Of a stretch of 64,000 nt of DNA, positions 7,515 through 15,531 are shown piece by piece (position 1 is the stretch's first letter; the number at the start of each line of letters is the position of its first letter). The DNA is taken from the NCBI RefSeq assembly GCF_014203605.1, contig NZ_JACHJJ010000028.1, positions 1 through 64,000 on the forward strand, written 5' to 3'. A model generated the notes under the pieces. The model ran no database searches and was not told the DNA's origin. It saw nothing but the letters and a program-made list of their open reading frames with translations. Origin of the DNA: Thiemannella venezuelensis. Its GTDB lineage: Bacteria; Actinomycetota; Actinomycetes; Streptosporangiales; Streptosporangiaceae. The position numbers and the translations under genes are program-made.

Positions 7515-8270
7515 CTAGCTGGTGGCCCCCCAGGTGAGGGAGAGGCCGGTGGCGGCGCGTTCGGTGCGGATCTCCATCATGCTGCCGAGGATGGTGGCAT
7601 GGTCGGACACCACGGGCGTGGCGTCGAGCGTGTAGGTGATCCGGGTGCTGACGAGCACCGCGCTGCCCTGCGGCTCGTGGAGGTGGCGGGCGGCGGCGGG
7701 GTCGAGCAGGCCGGGCCGGACCACCTCCGATGCCCGGGCGACCGCCACCCCCGCGTCGGCGAGCGCCGTGTAGAGGGAGACGGCGGTGAAGTCGCGGTCG
7801 CGGATCCGGTCGGCCACCGGCCGGCGGACCCAGGACACCTGGTGGACGGCGGGACGTCCCGCGAACTCGCGGACCCGCTCCAGCCGCAGGGCGGTGTCGC
7901 CGGGACGCAGCCGCAGCTCCGCGGCGATCCGGGCGGGGGCCCGGCGCAGCGCCCGCCCGGCCACCGCGGTCCGCACGTCGTGGCCCTGCTCCCGCAGGTC
8001 GTCGGCCAGACTGCGGAGCGAGCCGAGCTGGTAGGCCAGGTGGGGCGGGGCCACGAACGTGCCCTTGCCGGGCCGCTGCACGATCAGCCCCTCGTCGCTG
8101 AGGCCCCGCAGCGCCTGGCGCAGCGTCATGAGGGTCACCCCGTAGGAGGCGCTCAGCTCCCGTTGCGGGGGCAGGGCCTCGCCGGGGGCGTAGTGTCCCG
8201 ACCGGATCTTCGCGGCGAGGTCGGCGGCGATGGCGCGGTATCTCGCCTCGTGCCCGGCGTCGGGGGTCAT
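7515..8270 (-). CDS. GntR family regulator with UTRA domain
   Basis: A 251-residue HutC-subfamily GntR protein. Residues 10-75 form the winged helix-turn-helix (ADLAAKIRSGHYAPGEALPP, then LMTLRQALRGLSDEGLIVQR) and about 95-245 the UTRA effector domain (LRLERVREFAGRPAVHQVSW, then VLVSTRITYTLDATPVV). The start lies 9 bases downstream of the trpA stop, so it is the last gene of a trpB-trpA-gntR operon. The two phased GTTNTANAAC sites in the trpB promoter are the natural candidate operators. The effector is unknown; tryptophan or a precursor is a guess from context. Confidence 0.88.
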   Translation of the reverse strand: MTPDAGHEARYRAIAADLAAKIRSGHYAPGEALPPQRELSASYGVTLMTLRQALRGLSDEGLIVQRPGKGTFVAPPHLAYQLGSLRSLADDLREQGHDVRTAVAGRALRRAPARIAAELRLRPGDTALRLERVREFAGRPAVHQVSWVRRPVADRIRDRDFTAVSLYTALADAGVAVARASEVVRPGLLDPAAARHLHEPQGSAVLVSTRITYTLDATPVVSDHATILGSMMEIRTERAATGLSLTWGATS

Positions 8271-8279
8271 CGTGGTGCG

Positions 8280-9077
8280 TCACTCCTGGTCGAGGGCCTG
8301 CCTCAGGGTCGCGAGGAAGTCTCGCAGGTCGTCCGGTCCCGCCCCGTCGAGCACCCGCCGCATGACCGCGGCGCCGACCACCACGCCGTCGGCGTGCCGG
8401 CGGGCTTCGCGCGCCTGGTCCGGGGTGGAAATGCCAAATCCTAGCAAGACCGGCCGGTCGGTGCCGCGTCTGATCCGCGCGGTGAGCTCCGCCGCCGAGG
8501 CGGCGAGGGCGGCCCGCTCGCCGGTGGTGCCCATCAGCGACACCGCGTAGACGAAGCCGCGGCTGCGGCGCGAGATCTCCGCCAGCCGCGGCTGCGGCGT
8601 CGCCGGCGACGCCAGCAGGGCCAGGTCGATCCCGGCGGCGGCGGCCGCGTCCGCCAGCTCGTCCGCCTCGTGCACCGGCAGGTCGGGCACGATCAGGCCG
8701 CCGACGCCGGCCCGGCGCAGCGCGGCGCAGAACGCCTCGGGCCCGTCGTGCAGCACCAGGTTGTAGTAGGTGCTGGCGACCAGCGGCACCCCCGGGTCCC
8801 GGCCCTCGGCCAGGTCGGCGAGGATCCGGCGGGTGCTCGCCCCCCGCGCCAGCGCCGTCTCGCTCGCCTGCTGGATGGTGGCGCCGTCGAGCGTGGGGTC
8901 GGAGAACGGCAGGCCGACCTCGATCGCGTCCGCACCGGCTTCGGCGAACGCCTCCAGGTACCGCGTCCAGCCGGGCGCGATGCCCCCGGTGACGTACGGC
9001 ATGAGCAGGCCGCGGCCGGTGTCCCGGCGGGCGCGCAGGTGGCGCTCGACCGCGCCCGGGGCCAGGATGTCCGTCAT
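8280..9077 (-). CDS. trpA: Tryptophan synthase alpha subunit
   Basis: A 265-residue TIM barrel that cleaves indole-3-glycerol phosphate to indole and glyceraldehyde 3-phosphate. The catalytic glutamate and aspartate lie in ADAIEVGLPFSDP and the following LDGATIQ. Other family blocks are PYVTGG, GLIVPDLPVHEA, FVYAVSLMGTTGER and VLLGFGIS. ATG at 9077 overlaps the trpB stop by four bases (ATGA), as expected of coupled synthesis of the alpha2beta2 complex. The downstream gntR gene is unusual company: no trpC or trpE accompanies the pair here. Confidence 0.95.
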   Translation of the reverse strand: MTDILAPGAVERHLRARRDTGRGLLMPYVTGGIAPGWTRYLEAFAEAGADAIEVGLPFSDPTLDGATIQQASETALARGASTRRILADLAEGRDPGVPLVASTYYNLVLHDGPEAFCAALRRAGVGGLIVPDLPVHEADELADAAAAAGIDLALLASPATPQPRLAEISRRSRGFVYAVSLMGTTGERAALAASAAELTARIRRGTDRPVLLGFGISTPDQAREARRHADGVVVGAAVMRRVLDGAGPDDLRDFLATLRQALDQE

Positions 9078-10279
9078 ACCAGCTCCTTCAGGGTGGAGAT
9101 GTCCTTGTCGCCCCGGCCGGACAGCGTCATCAGGACCGTCGACCCGGCGGGCAGTTCGCCGCCGCCCGCCTCGCGGATCACCCAGGCGAGGGCGTGCGCC
9201 GATTCGAGCGCCGGGACGATGCCCTCGGTGCGCGCCAGCCGTACCGCCGCGCCGACCGCCTCCTCGTCGGTCACCGTGGCGTAGCGGGCCCGGCCCAGGT
9301 CGCGCAGGTGGGCGTGCTCCGGGCCGACCCCCGGGTAGTCGAGCCCGGCGGCGATGGAGTGCGGCTCGACGATCTGCCCGTCGTCGTCCTGCAGGAACAG
9401 CGAGCGGCAGCCGTGCAGGACGCCGAGCCGGCCGCGGGCCGCCCCGGCGCCGCCCTCCGCCTCGACACCGACCAGGCGCGCCGGGGTGTCGGCGAATCCG
9501 GCGAACGTGCCGGCCGCGTTGGAGCCGCCGCCGACGCACGCGACCACGTGGTCCGGGACGCCGGTCCGCAGTTCGGCGGCGCACTGCCCGCGGGCCTCGT
9601 CGCCGATGACCCGCTGGAACTCCCTGACCATCCACGGGTACGGGTCCGGCCCGATGACCGAGCCGACGCAGTAATGGGAGTCGACGGTGGCACCCACCCA
9701 GTGCCGCATGGCCTCGCTGGTCGCGTCCTTGAGCGTGCGGCTTCCCGTGGTGACCGGGACCACCTCGGCGCCCAGCATGCGCATCCGGAAGACGTTCAGC
9801 CCCTGCCGTTCGATGTCGCGCTCGCCCATGAAGACCGTGGCCTCGAGCCCGAGCAGTGCGGCGGCGGTCGCGGTGGCCACCCCGTGCTGGCCCGCCCCCG
9901 TCTCGGCGATCAGCCTGCGCCGCCCCATCCGCGCGGCGAGCAGGGCCTGGCCCAGCACATTGTTGATCTTGTGTGACCCGGTGTGGGTGAGGTCCTCGCG
10001 CTTGAGGTACAGCCGCACGCCCAGCTCCCGCGACAGCCGCCGGGCCGGGGTGAGCGGGGTCGGCCGCCCGGCGTGCAGGGCGAGCAGCTCCGCCAGGGCG
10101 CCGCGGAAGCCCGGATCCGCCCGCGCCTCCCGGAACGCCTCGTCCACCTCGCGGCACGCCTCCACCAGGGACTCCGGCGCGTACCGTCCGCCGTACCCGC
10201 CGAACCGGCCCCGCTCCCGGGGCTCGCCCATCACCCCGGCCGCCGGGACGGGCTCACGCCATGGCGGCACATCTCTCAT
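9074..10279 (-). CDS. trpB: Tryptophan synthase beta subunit
   Basis: A 401-residue PLP enzyme condensing indole with L-serine. The Schiff-base lysine is K104 in HTGSHKINNVLGQALLA. ETGAGQHGVATATAAALLG and the phosphate-binding GGGSNA are present. It belongs to the common TrpB1 type that pairs with TrpA, whose gene overlaps its stop. ATG at 10279 is preceded by GAGGTGAG. Transcription probably begins in the AT-rich stretch around 10294-10323, where two operator-like sites lie. Confidence 0.95.
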   Translation of the reverse strand: MRDVPPWREPVPAAGVMGEPRERGRFGGYGGRYAPESLVEACREVDEAFREARADPGFRGALAELLALHAGRPTPLTPARRLSRELGVRLYLKREDLTHTGSHKINNVLGQALLAARMGRRRLIAETGAGQHGVATATAAALLGLEATVFMGERDIERQGLNVFRMRMLGAEVVPVTTGSRTLKDATSEAMRHWVGATVDSHYCVGSVIGPDPYPWMVREFQRVIGDEARGQCAAELRTGVPDHVVACVGGGSNAAGTFAGFADTPARLVGVEAEGGAGAARGRLGVLHGCRSLFLQDDDGQIVEPHSIAAGLDYPGVGPEHAHLRDLGRARYATVTDEEAVGAAVRLARTEGIVPALESAHALAWVIREAGGGELPAGSTVLMTLSGRGDKDISTLKELV

Positions 10280-10293
10280 CTCACGCTCACCTC

Positions 10294-10323
10294 GTTCTAT
10301 AACTCTGGAAAGAGTTCTATAAC
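10294..10323 (-). promoter_or_regulatory. Paired GntR-type operator in trpB promoter
   Basis: GTTCTATAAC occurs twice in direct orientation, at 10294-10303 and 10314-10323. Each copy fits the pseudo-palindrome GTTNTANAAC, and their centres are exactly 20 bp apart (two helical turns). The core resembles GntR/HutC sites (GT-N-TA-N-AC). The promoter-proximal copy lies 15 bases upstream of the trpB start and overlaps the likely -10 (TATAGA on the lower strand). The operon's own GntR protein is the obvious ligand. Confidence 0.7.
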
Positions 10324-10562
10324 AGTGAGTGTGGCACGGGCGGTGCGGGGCGCGCCACCCCCGGCCGGGCCCCGATCGCCGGTGCCGCACCGGTCCGTCC
10401 CCTTCCGCCCGGACGGCTCCCGCCCGGACCGGCGGCGGAGGCGGCCGCACCGGAAAAAATCTTCCGCTCTCCGGTCCGGGTCGCGATGCCCGCGCCGACC
10501 GGCGGATGCGCCCGTCGGGCGTGGTCCGCACGGCCCGTCGGCCGCACCGGTAATCGGGAAGT
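10324..10562. other. Intergenic region without recognised gene
   Basis: About 240 bases of very GC-rich sequence between the trpB operators and the promoter of the candidate RNA. I see no convincing coding region; the ORFs are short, lack ribosome sites and have Arg/Gly/Pro-biased composition. The right end contains an imperfect hairpin (TCGGG at about 10555 with CCCGA at about 10581) that runs into the promoter of the downstream RNA. Confidence 0.4.
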
Positions 10563-10593
10563 GGAATAACCACCCCCCGATGTCCGTTAGAGT
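10563..10593 (+). promoter_or_regulatory. Candidate promoter of structured RNA
   Basis: GGAAT (10563-10567), 18 bases, then GTT (10586-10588) fits the GGAAT-N18-GTT consensus used by SigR-type (disulfide-stress) ECF sigma factors of actinomycetes. A TAGAGT hexamer (10588-10593) overlaps it and could act as a housekeeping -10. Either would start transcription at about 10595-10600, exactly where the stem of the candidate RNA begins. Confidence 0.5.
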
Positions 10594-10597
10594 CATC

Positions 10598-10757
10598 GTG
10601 CCGATGTGGTTTGTGTCCCCCGGGCCGCAAATTACCGCCTTCACGGAATACCGTTCGGCTGGAGCCGTGTTGTGCCTCTCGCCGAGGAGGCGACCGCCAC
10701 ATCGGCGCTAAACGTCCCGCCCCGCCAGGCCCCGCGCCCGGCGGGGCGTTTCGTTTG
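10598..10757 (+). ncRNA. Candidate structured small RNA with terminator
   Basis: A perfect 10-bp long-range stem, GCCGATGTGG (10600-10609) with CCACATCGGC (10696-10705), encloses about 86 bases. Inside are at least two further hairpins: CACGG (10642-10646) with CCGTG (10665-10669), and GCCTC (10674-10678) with GAGGC (10687-10691). Fourteen bases later comes a terminator: GCCCCGCC (10719-10726) with GGCGGGGC (10740-10747) and then GTTTCGTTT. Promoter, closed multi-branch fold and terminator are thus all in register. I do not recognise it as a known riboswitch, SRP RNA, 6C RNA or tmRNA. A 36-codon ORF inside lacks a ribosome site. It could also be a 5' leader acting by attenuation upstream of the acyltransferase gene. 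Confidence 0.55.
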
Positions 10758-10928
10758 CCTCCGCCCCACCCGTGCCTCCACCCCACCCGTCCCGCCGCGC
10801 CCGCGGGGAGACCGGCGATTTTTTGGAGGAGGCCTACAAACGGCCGGGCCCCGCTTGTGCGGGTGCGCACACCCGCCGGTCGCCGGAGCACCACCTAGTG
10901 TGGTGATCCCGTCCCGTGAGGAGAGTCC

Positions 10929-11579
10929 GTGCTCTATCGCCTGACCAAGATCGTCAGTGCCCCCTTCCTGCACCTGCTCTGGCCGACCGAGGTCACCGGG
11001 GCTGAGCACGTACCCGCCTCCGGCCCGGCCATCCTGGCCTCCAACCACCTGTCGGTCCTCGACTCGACGTTCCTGCCGCTGGTGCTCACCCGCCAGGTGC
11101 GCTTCGTCGCCAAGGCCGAGTACTTCACCGGCAACCCCGTCACCGCGGCGTGGATGCGGGCCACCGGCCAGATTCCCATCGACCGGCAGAGCCCCACCGC
11201 CGCCCAGGACATGCTCGACGCCGCCGCCGGAGTGCTCAGGGAGGGCGGCCTGTTCGGCATCTACCCCGAGGGCACCCGCTCCCCCGACGGCCGCCTCTAC
11301 CGGGGCAAGGTCGGGGTCGCCTGGCTCGCGCTGGCCACCGGGGCCCCGGTGGTCCCGATCGCCATGTCGGGCACCGACAAGGTGCTGCCGATCGGCGCCT
11401 CGACGCCGAGACTGGGCCGGGTGGGAGTGCGGATCGGCAAGCCGATGACGTTCACCGGGTCGGAGAGCAGCGCCCGGGACCGGCGCAGGGTGGCCGACGA
11501 GATCATGGCGGCGATCCACGAGCTCTCCGGGCAGGAGTACGTACCGCGCTACGCGCCCGGCCGTACGGAGACCGGTTGA
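10929..11579 (+). CDS. 1-acyl-glycerol-3-phosphate acyltransferase (PlsC-like)
   Basis: A 216-residue membrane-associated acyltransferase of the PlsC family. The catalytic motif is NHLSVLD (His-X4-Asp) at residues 39-45, and YPEGTRSPDGRLYRGK carries the conserved EGTR block for phosphate binding. The product would be phosphatidic acid for phospholipid synthesis, although lysophospholipid specificity cannot be read from sequence. GTG at 10929 follows GAGGAG. The gene stands just upstream of the penicillin-binding protein gene and could be co-transcribed. Confidence 0.9.
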   Translation: MLYRLTKIVSAPFLHLLWPTEVTGAEHVPASGPAILASNHLSVLDSTFLPLVLTRQVRFVAKAEYFTGNPVTAAWMRATGQIPIDRQSPTAAQDMLDAAAGVLREGGLFGIYPEGTRSPDGRLYRGKVGVAWLALATGAPVVPIAMSGTDKVLPIGASTPRLGRVGVRIGKPMTFTGSESSARDRRRVADEIMAAIHELSGQEYVPRYAPGRTETG

Positions 11580-11681
11580 TCGTTTTCCGGCATATGTCCG
11601 ATTACCCACGCTAGGGTGGGTCCGCCGGACTCCCCGCCGCGGCGGGAGCCGGCCGGAGCGCACGAGCTGGGGGTGGACGGG

Positions 11682-13313
11682 GTGCCGAGCGGCAGGACGA
11701 TCGCGATCACTACGGTCAGCGTCGCGCTGGCGGCGGGGGCCGCCGGCGGCGGCGCGTGGTGGTATCTGCACACCCGGGGAACCCCGCAGGAGACCGCGCA
11801 GCGCTTCACCCAGGCCTGGCAGCGGGGCGACCTGGCCGCCATGCGCGCCGAGCTGGGCGCGCCCGCCCCCGGCTTCGACCAGACCTACCAGGACATGAAC
11901 AAGGGCTGGGCGGTGGAGAGCACCGCCGTACGGCTCGACGCGGTGCGCGAGACCGGCGACGGCACCGCCCAGGCCGCCTACACCGCCACGCTGAAGCTGC
12001 GCAACGTCGGCGAGTGGAGCTACTCCGGGACGGTCGACCTGGCGGTCGTCGACCGGCACTGGCGGGTCGACTGGTCCCCCCGGGCCGCCCACCCCGACCT
12101 CGCCGCGGGCTCCTCCTTCGCGCTGAAGGCCGGGTGGCCGCAGCGGGCGGCGATCACCGCCGCCGGAGGCGAGCGCATCGACGGCGCCGACGTGAGCGGC
12201 TCGATCCAGCAGCTGGTCGGCTTCCTGGACAAGGCCACCGCCAAGGACGTCAAGAAACTCGGCTCCTCCTACCGCACGGGTGACGCGATCGGGCGCGGCG
12301 GCCTGCAGGAGAGGTTCCAGCAGCGCCTGGCCGGCATCCCCGCCACCGAGATCCGGCTCGTCGGCGCCGACAAGAAAAGCGTCAAGGTCCTCGGCAAGAT
12401 CGACGGTGAGGAGGGGGAGCCGCTGGAGACCACCCTCGACCTGCGGGTCCACCAGGCCGCGGTCGGCGCCGTGCGCGACCTGGAGAAGACCGCCTCGATG
12501 GTCGTGATCAAGCCGTCCACCGGCGAGATCCTCTCGGTGGTCAACAACCGGGGCGGCTTCAACCGGGCGCTGGACGGCAACTACCCGCCCGGCTCCACGT
12601 TCAAGGCGATCACCGCGGTCGGCCTGCTCGGGGCCGGGGTGGACCCCGGCGACCGGGTCACCTGCCCCAAGGACGTCAACGTCGGCGGCCTGCCGATCCG
12701 CAACTCCGGCCACGCCGCCTACGGCTCGGTCACCTTCTCCGACTCCTTCGCCCACTCCTGCAACACCACCTTCGCCCCGCTGACCAAGGAGCGGCTGGGC
12801 GCCGACGAACTGGTACGGACCGCGGAGCTGTTCGGCTTCAACAAGCGCCTCGACATCGGCGTCCCGGCGGCGAAGGGAAGCTTCCCCCGTGCCGAGAGCG
12901 ACGCCGAGCTGGCCGCCGAGTCCTTCGGCCAGGGGCGGATCACCGCCAGCCCGTTGCTGATGGCCTCGGTCGCCGCCGCGTTCGCCGACGGCACCTGGCG
13001 CCCGCCGACCCTGGTCCCCTCGGTGGAGCAGAAGATCGAGCCGCAGGCCCTGCCCGACGGCGTCACGGCCAAGATGCGGCCGATGATGTCCGCGGTGGTC
13101 ACCAGGGGCACCGCCAAGGACGCGGGCCTGCCGCCGGGCACCCGCGGCAAGACCGGAACCGCCGAGTACGGCCCGGCGGGCGACCTGAAGACCCACGCCT
13201 GGTTCATCGGCTTCCGCGGCGACCTGGCCTTCGCGGTGATCGTCGAGGACGGCAAGGGCGGGGGCTCGGACGCCGCCCCGGTGGCCGCCGCCTTCCTGCG
13301 CGCCCTGGACTGA
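11682..13313 (+). CDS. Class B penicillin-binding protein (transpeptidase)
   Basis: A 543-residue bitopic penicillin-binding protein. An N-terminal membrane anchor (about residues 6-28) is followed by an NTF2-like MecA_N domain (QETAQRFTQAWQRGDLAAMR, then VDRHWRVDW), a linker domain and the transpeptidase. All three active-site motifs are present: STFK (Ser at about 305), SCN (about 359) and KTGT (about 490). It would cross-link peptidoglycan outside the membrane. The MecA_N-type architecture is that of low-affinity PBPs such as PBP2a and mycobacterial PbpA-like proteins. GTG at 11682 is preferred; an in-frame GTG at 11616 coincides with a TAGGGT -10-like box. Confidence 0.9.
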   Translation: MPSGRTIAITTVSVALAAGAAGGGAWWYLHTRGTPQETAQRFTQAWQRGDLAAMRAELGAPAPGFDQTYQDMNKGWAVESTAVRLDAVRETGDGTAQAAYTATLKLRNVGEWSYSGTVDLAVVDRHWRVDWSPRAAHPDLAAGSSFALKAGWPQRAAITAAGGERIDGADVSGSIQQLVGFLDKATAKDVKKLGSSYRTGDAIGRGGLQERFQQRLAGIPATEIRLVGADKKSVKVLGKIDGEEGEPLETTLDLRVHQAAVGAVRDLEKTASMVVIKPSTGEILSVVNNRGGFNRALDGNYPPGSTFKAITAVGLLGAGVDPGDRVTCPKDVNVGGLPIRNSGHAAYGSVTFSDSFAHSCNTTFAPLTKERLGADELVRTAELFGFNKRLDIGVPAAKGSFPRAESDAELAAESFGQGRITASPLLMASVAAAFADGTWRPPTLVPSVEQKIEPQALPDGVTAKMRPMMSAVVTRGTAKDAGLPPGTRGKTGTAEYGPAGDLKTHAWFIGFRGDLAFAVIVEDGKGGGSDAAPVAAAFLRALD

Positions 13314-13355
13314 GGAACGTCCGGAAGGGGCCGCGGACGGCCCCCTCGCCGGGCC

Positions 13356-14027
13356 TCAGCCGAGGGGGTCGTCCCTGTCGCGCAGGGCGGCCAGAGCGGG
13401 TGCGTACATGCGGGCCTTGATGGTGCCGAGGGTGGGCCCGGCCTTGCCCGCCTGGGACCGGGCGATCTCCACCGCGGTCCGGCGCACCGCGTCCTCGTCC
13501 ACCGCGCGGTCGACGACGGCGGCGGCCAGGGCGTCGTGGCCGCCGTAGCGGCGGGCGGTGGTCATGGCCTCGTGCGCGGTCTGCGGGGTCAGCCGGGACT
13601 GGATGAGGGCGGACATGCCCGGGGTGAAGGGGATGTCGATGTCGGCCTCGGGCAGGCACCAGAAACCGCGGTCGGCGCGCATCACGCGGAAGTCGTGGGC
13701 CAGGGAGAACATGGCCCCGGCCGCGAAGGCGTGCCCCTGCAGGGCGGCCACGGTGACCACGGGCAGGGCCAGCATCCGCGCCAGGAGCTCGTGGACGGAG
13801 ACGACGTAGTCGCGGTGCCGGTCGGCGTGGGCGAACAGCCAGTCCAGGTCCAGGCCGTTGGAGTAGAACTTCCCCGTGGCGGCGGTCACCAGGGCACGGG
13901 GGCCTTCCGCCTTCTCCACCTCGTCGAGAGCGGCGCCGACGGAGGCGATCCAGTCGGGGTGGAACCGGTTCTCGGTGTCCCCGAGGTCGAGGACGAACAC
14001 GTCGTCCCGGCGGTCGAGTTCGGGCAT
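13356..14027 (-). CDS. Enoyl-CoA hydratase/isomerase family protein
   Basis: A 223-residue crotonase-fold protein. Oxyanion-hole segments are GKFYSNGLDLDWLF and LQGHAFAAGAMFSLAHDFRVM, followed by EADIDIPFTPGMSALI. It is shorter than hydratases (about 260) and matches the enoyl-CoA delta-isomerase-like branch that accepts unsaturated fatty acyl-CoA. The exact reaction is uncertain because crotonase substrate specificity is not readable from these motifs. Monocistronic, on the lower strand, with about 230 bases to the MFS gene. Confidence 0.85.
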   Translation of the reverse strand: MPELDRRDDVFVLDLGDTENRFHPDWIASVGAALDEVEKAEGPRALVTAATGKFYSNGLDLDWLFAHADRHRDYVVSVHELLARMLALPVVTVAALQGHAFAAGAMFSLAHDFRVMRADRGFWCLPEADIDIPFTPGMSALIQSRLTPQTAHEAMTTARRYGGHDALAAAVVDRAVDEDAVRRTAVEIARSQAGKAGPTLGTIKARMYAPALAALRDRDDPLG

Positions 14028-14253
14028 GGAGGCTCCTCAGGGCGGACCGGCCGCCGGACGTACCGCGCCCTCCGGCGCCGGTGATCGATGCCTCGTCCAT
14101 GAGGCTACTGAAGAGTAACTTATGGCGCGCGGTATCGACGTGCAAGACCCCGCGGCCCGCCCGCACGCCGGCGGCGGGCGGAACGACCGGCGGGGCCCTC
14201 CCGGATGATCACGGCCTTCCGCCCGCCCCCGTCCCGCCGCGGACGGCGACCGG

Positions 14254-15459
14254 CTACGTCAACGCGCCGGCCGGAACCGGGACCTGCCGGTCTCCGGCCT
14301 CCCGAGGTTCCCGGCCCAGCCGCCTGACCGGCTTGATCAGCAGCAGCGCCGCCACCACGCCGGCCGTCACCAGGGCCGACCCCAGCATGAAGGCGCGCGG
14401 TTCGACCAGCGCGGCGACCGGACCGGCCAGCGCCTGCCCGACCGCCATGCCCGCGACCGACCCGGCCACCTGGTAGGCGTTGACCCGGTTCACCACGTCC
14501 GGGGCGACCTGCGTCTGCACGCTGGTCGACCACATCACCGACCAGAACGCCAGCGCGCACCCGCCGAGCAGGTGCCCGGCCATCAGCAGCGGCAGCGGCA
14601 GCCCGAGCGCGACCGTCAGCGGCACCGCCACGTACCCGCTCAGCGCCGCCGCCCCGGCCGCCAGCGGCCTGCGCGGCCTGAGCCTGATCGCCACCAGCCC
14701 GCCCAGCACGGTGCCGAGGCCGAGCGCCGCCATCACCCAGCCGTAGTCGGCCCCGATGACCTGCGACGACATCGGCACGTACGGCCCGACCACCAGAACG
14801 CCCCAGAACACCCAGACCAGGATGACCGACCACATCCACGTCCTGGCCTTGAACTCCTCCCAGCCCCTGCGCAGGTCGCTCAGCACGTCGGAGGGCTCCG
14901 GCCTGGGTACGGCGACCCGGACCAGCAGCAGGCACACCCCGCTGACCAGGAACGTCGCGGCGTCCACCGTGTAGACGAAGACCGGCCCGGCCACGACGAT
15001 GAGGACGCCGGCCAGCGCGGGGCCCGCCAGGTGGGTGACCGCCTCAGCGATCTTCAACGTCGCGTTGGCCCGCTGCGGATCCTCCGCGACCATGGGGACC
15101 ATGCCGTTGACACCCGGTTCGAACATCCCGGCGGCCATGCCCGACAGGAACGCCGTCACCAGCAGCAGGGCGTACGGCGGAGCACCGTCCAGGAAGGCGA
15201 CGGCCACCACCCCCTGGGTGACGGCCCTGACCGCGTCCGCGCCGATCATCAAGCGCCGGGCGCCGATCCGGTCGGCGACGACCCCGCCGAACAACATGAC
15301 CAGTACGGCCGACGCGGTCCAGAGCGCGAGCACGTAGCCGACGCCTGCTATCCCATAGACTTTCCCGATCGCCAGCGCCGAGGCGACGGGCATCATCGCG
15401 TCACCGAGCAGCGAGATCGTGCGGGCCCCGAAGTAGAGGGTGAAGTTCCTCGTCCACAT
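14254..15459 (-). CDS. MFS transporter
   Basis: A 401-residue major facilitator with about twelve hydrophobic helices. It begins MWTRNFTLYFGARTISLLGD and has the loop motif DRIGARRLMIGADAVRA. It resembles the EntS/MFS_3 group of exporters (siderophore, macrolide or tetracycline efflux); the substrate is unknown. ATG at 15459 follows GGGG. A GlxA-type regulator is encoded divergently 72 bases away, which suggests controlled export. Confidence 0.88.
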   Translation of the reverse strand: MWTRNFTLYFGARTISLLGDAMMPVASALAIGKVYGIAGVGYVLALWTASAVLVMLFGGVVADRIGARRLMIGADAVRAVTQGVVAVAFLDGAPPYALLLVTAFLSGMAAGMFEPGVNGMVPMVAEDPQRANATLKIAEAVTHLAGPALAGVLIVVAGPVFVYTVDAATFLVSGVCLLLVRVAVPRPEPSDVLSDLRRGWEEFKARTWMWSVILVWVFWGVLVVGPYVPMSSQVIGADYGWVMAALGLGTVLGGLVAIRLRPRRPLAAGAAALSGYVAVPLTVALGLPLPLLMAGHLLGGCALAFWSVMWSTSVQTQVAPDVVNRVNAYQVAGSVAGMAVGQALAGPVAALVEPRAFMLGSALVTAGVVAALLLIKPVRRLGREPREAGDRQVPVPAGALT

Positions 15460-15531
15460 GAGCCCCAATTCTTGATTTTTCCAGATCAGAGCACCGGTGT
15501 CCCAGATGACATCATTGAGTACATTTACGCC

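Noticed and set aside
10604-10711. 35-residue ORF (MWFVSPGPQ...) inside the candidate RNA
   Set aside because: No ribosome site, arginine-rich end, and the long-range stem crosses the ORF. The RNA interpretation is better supported.
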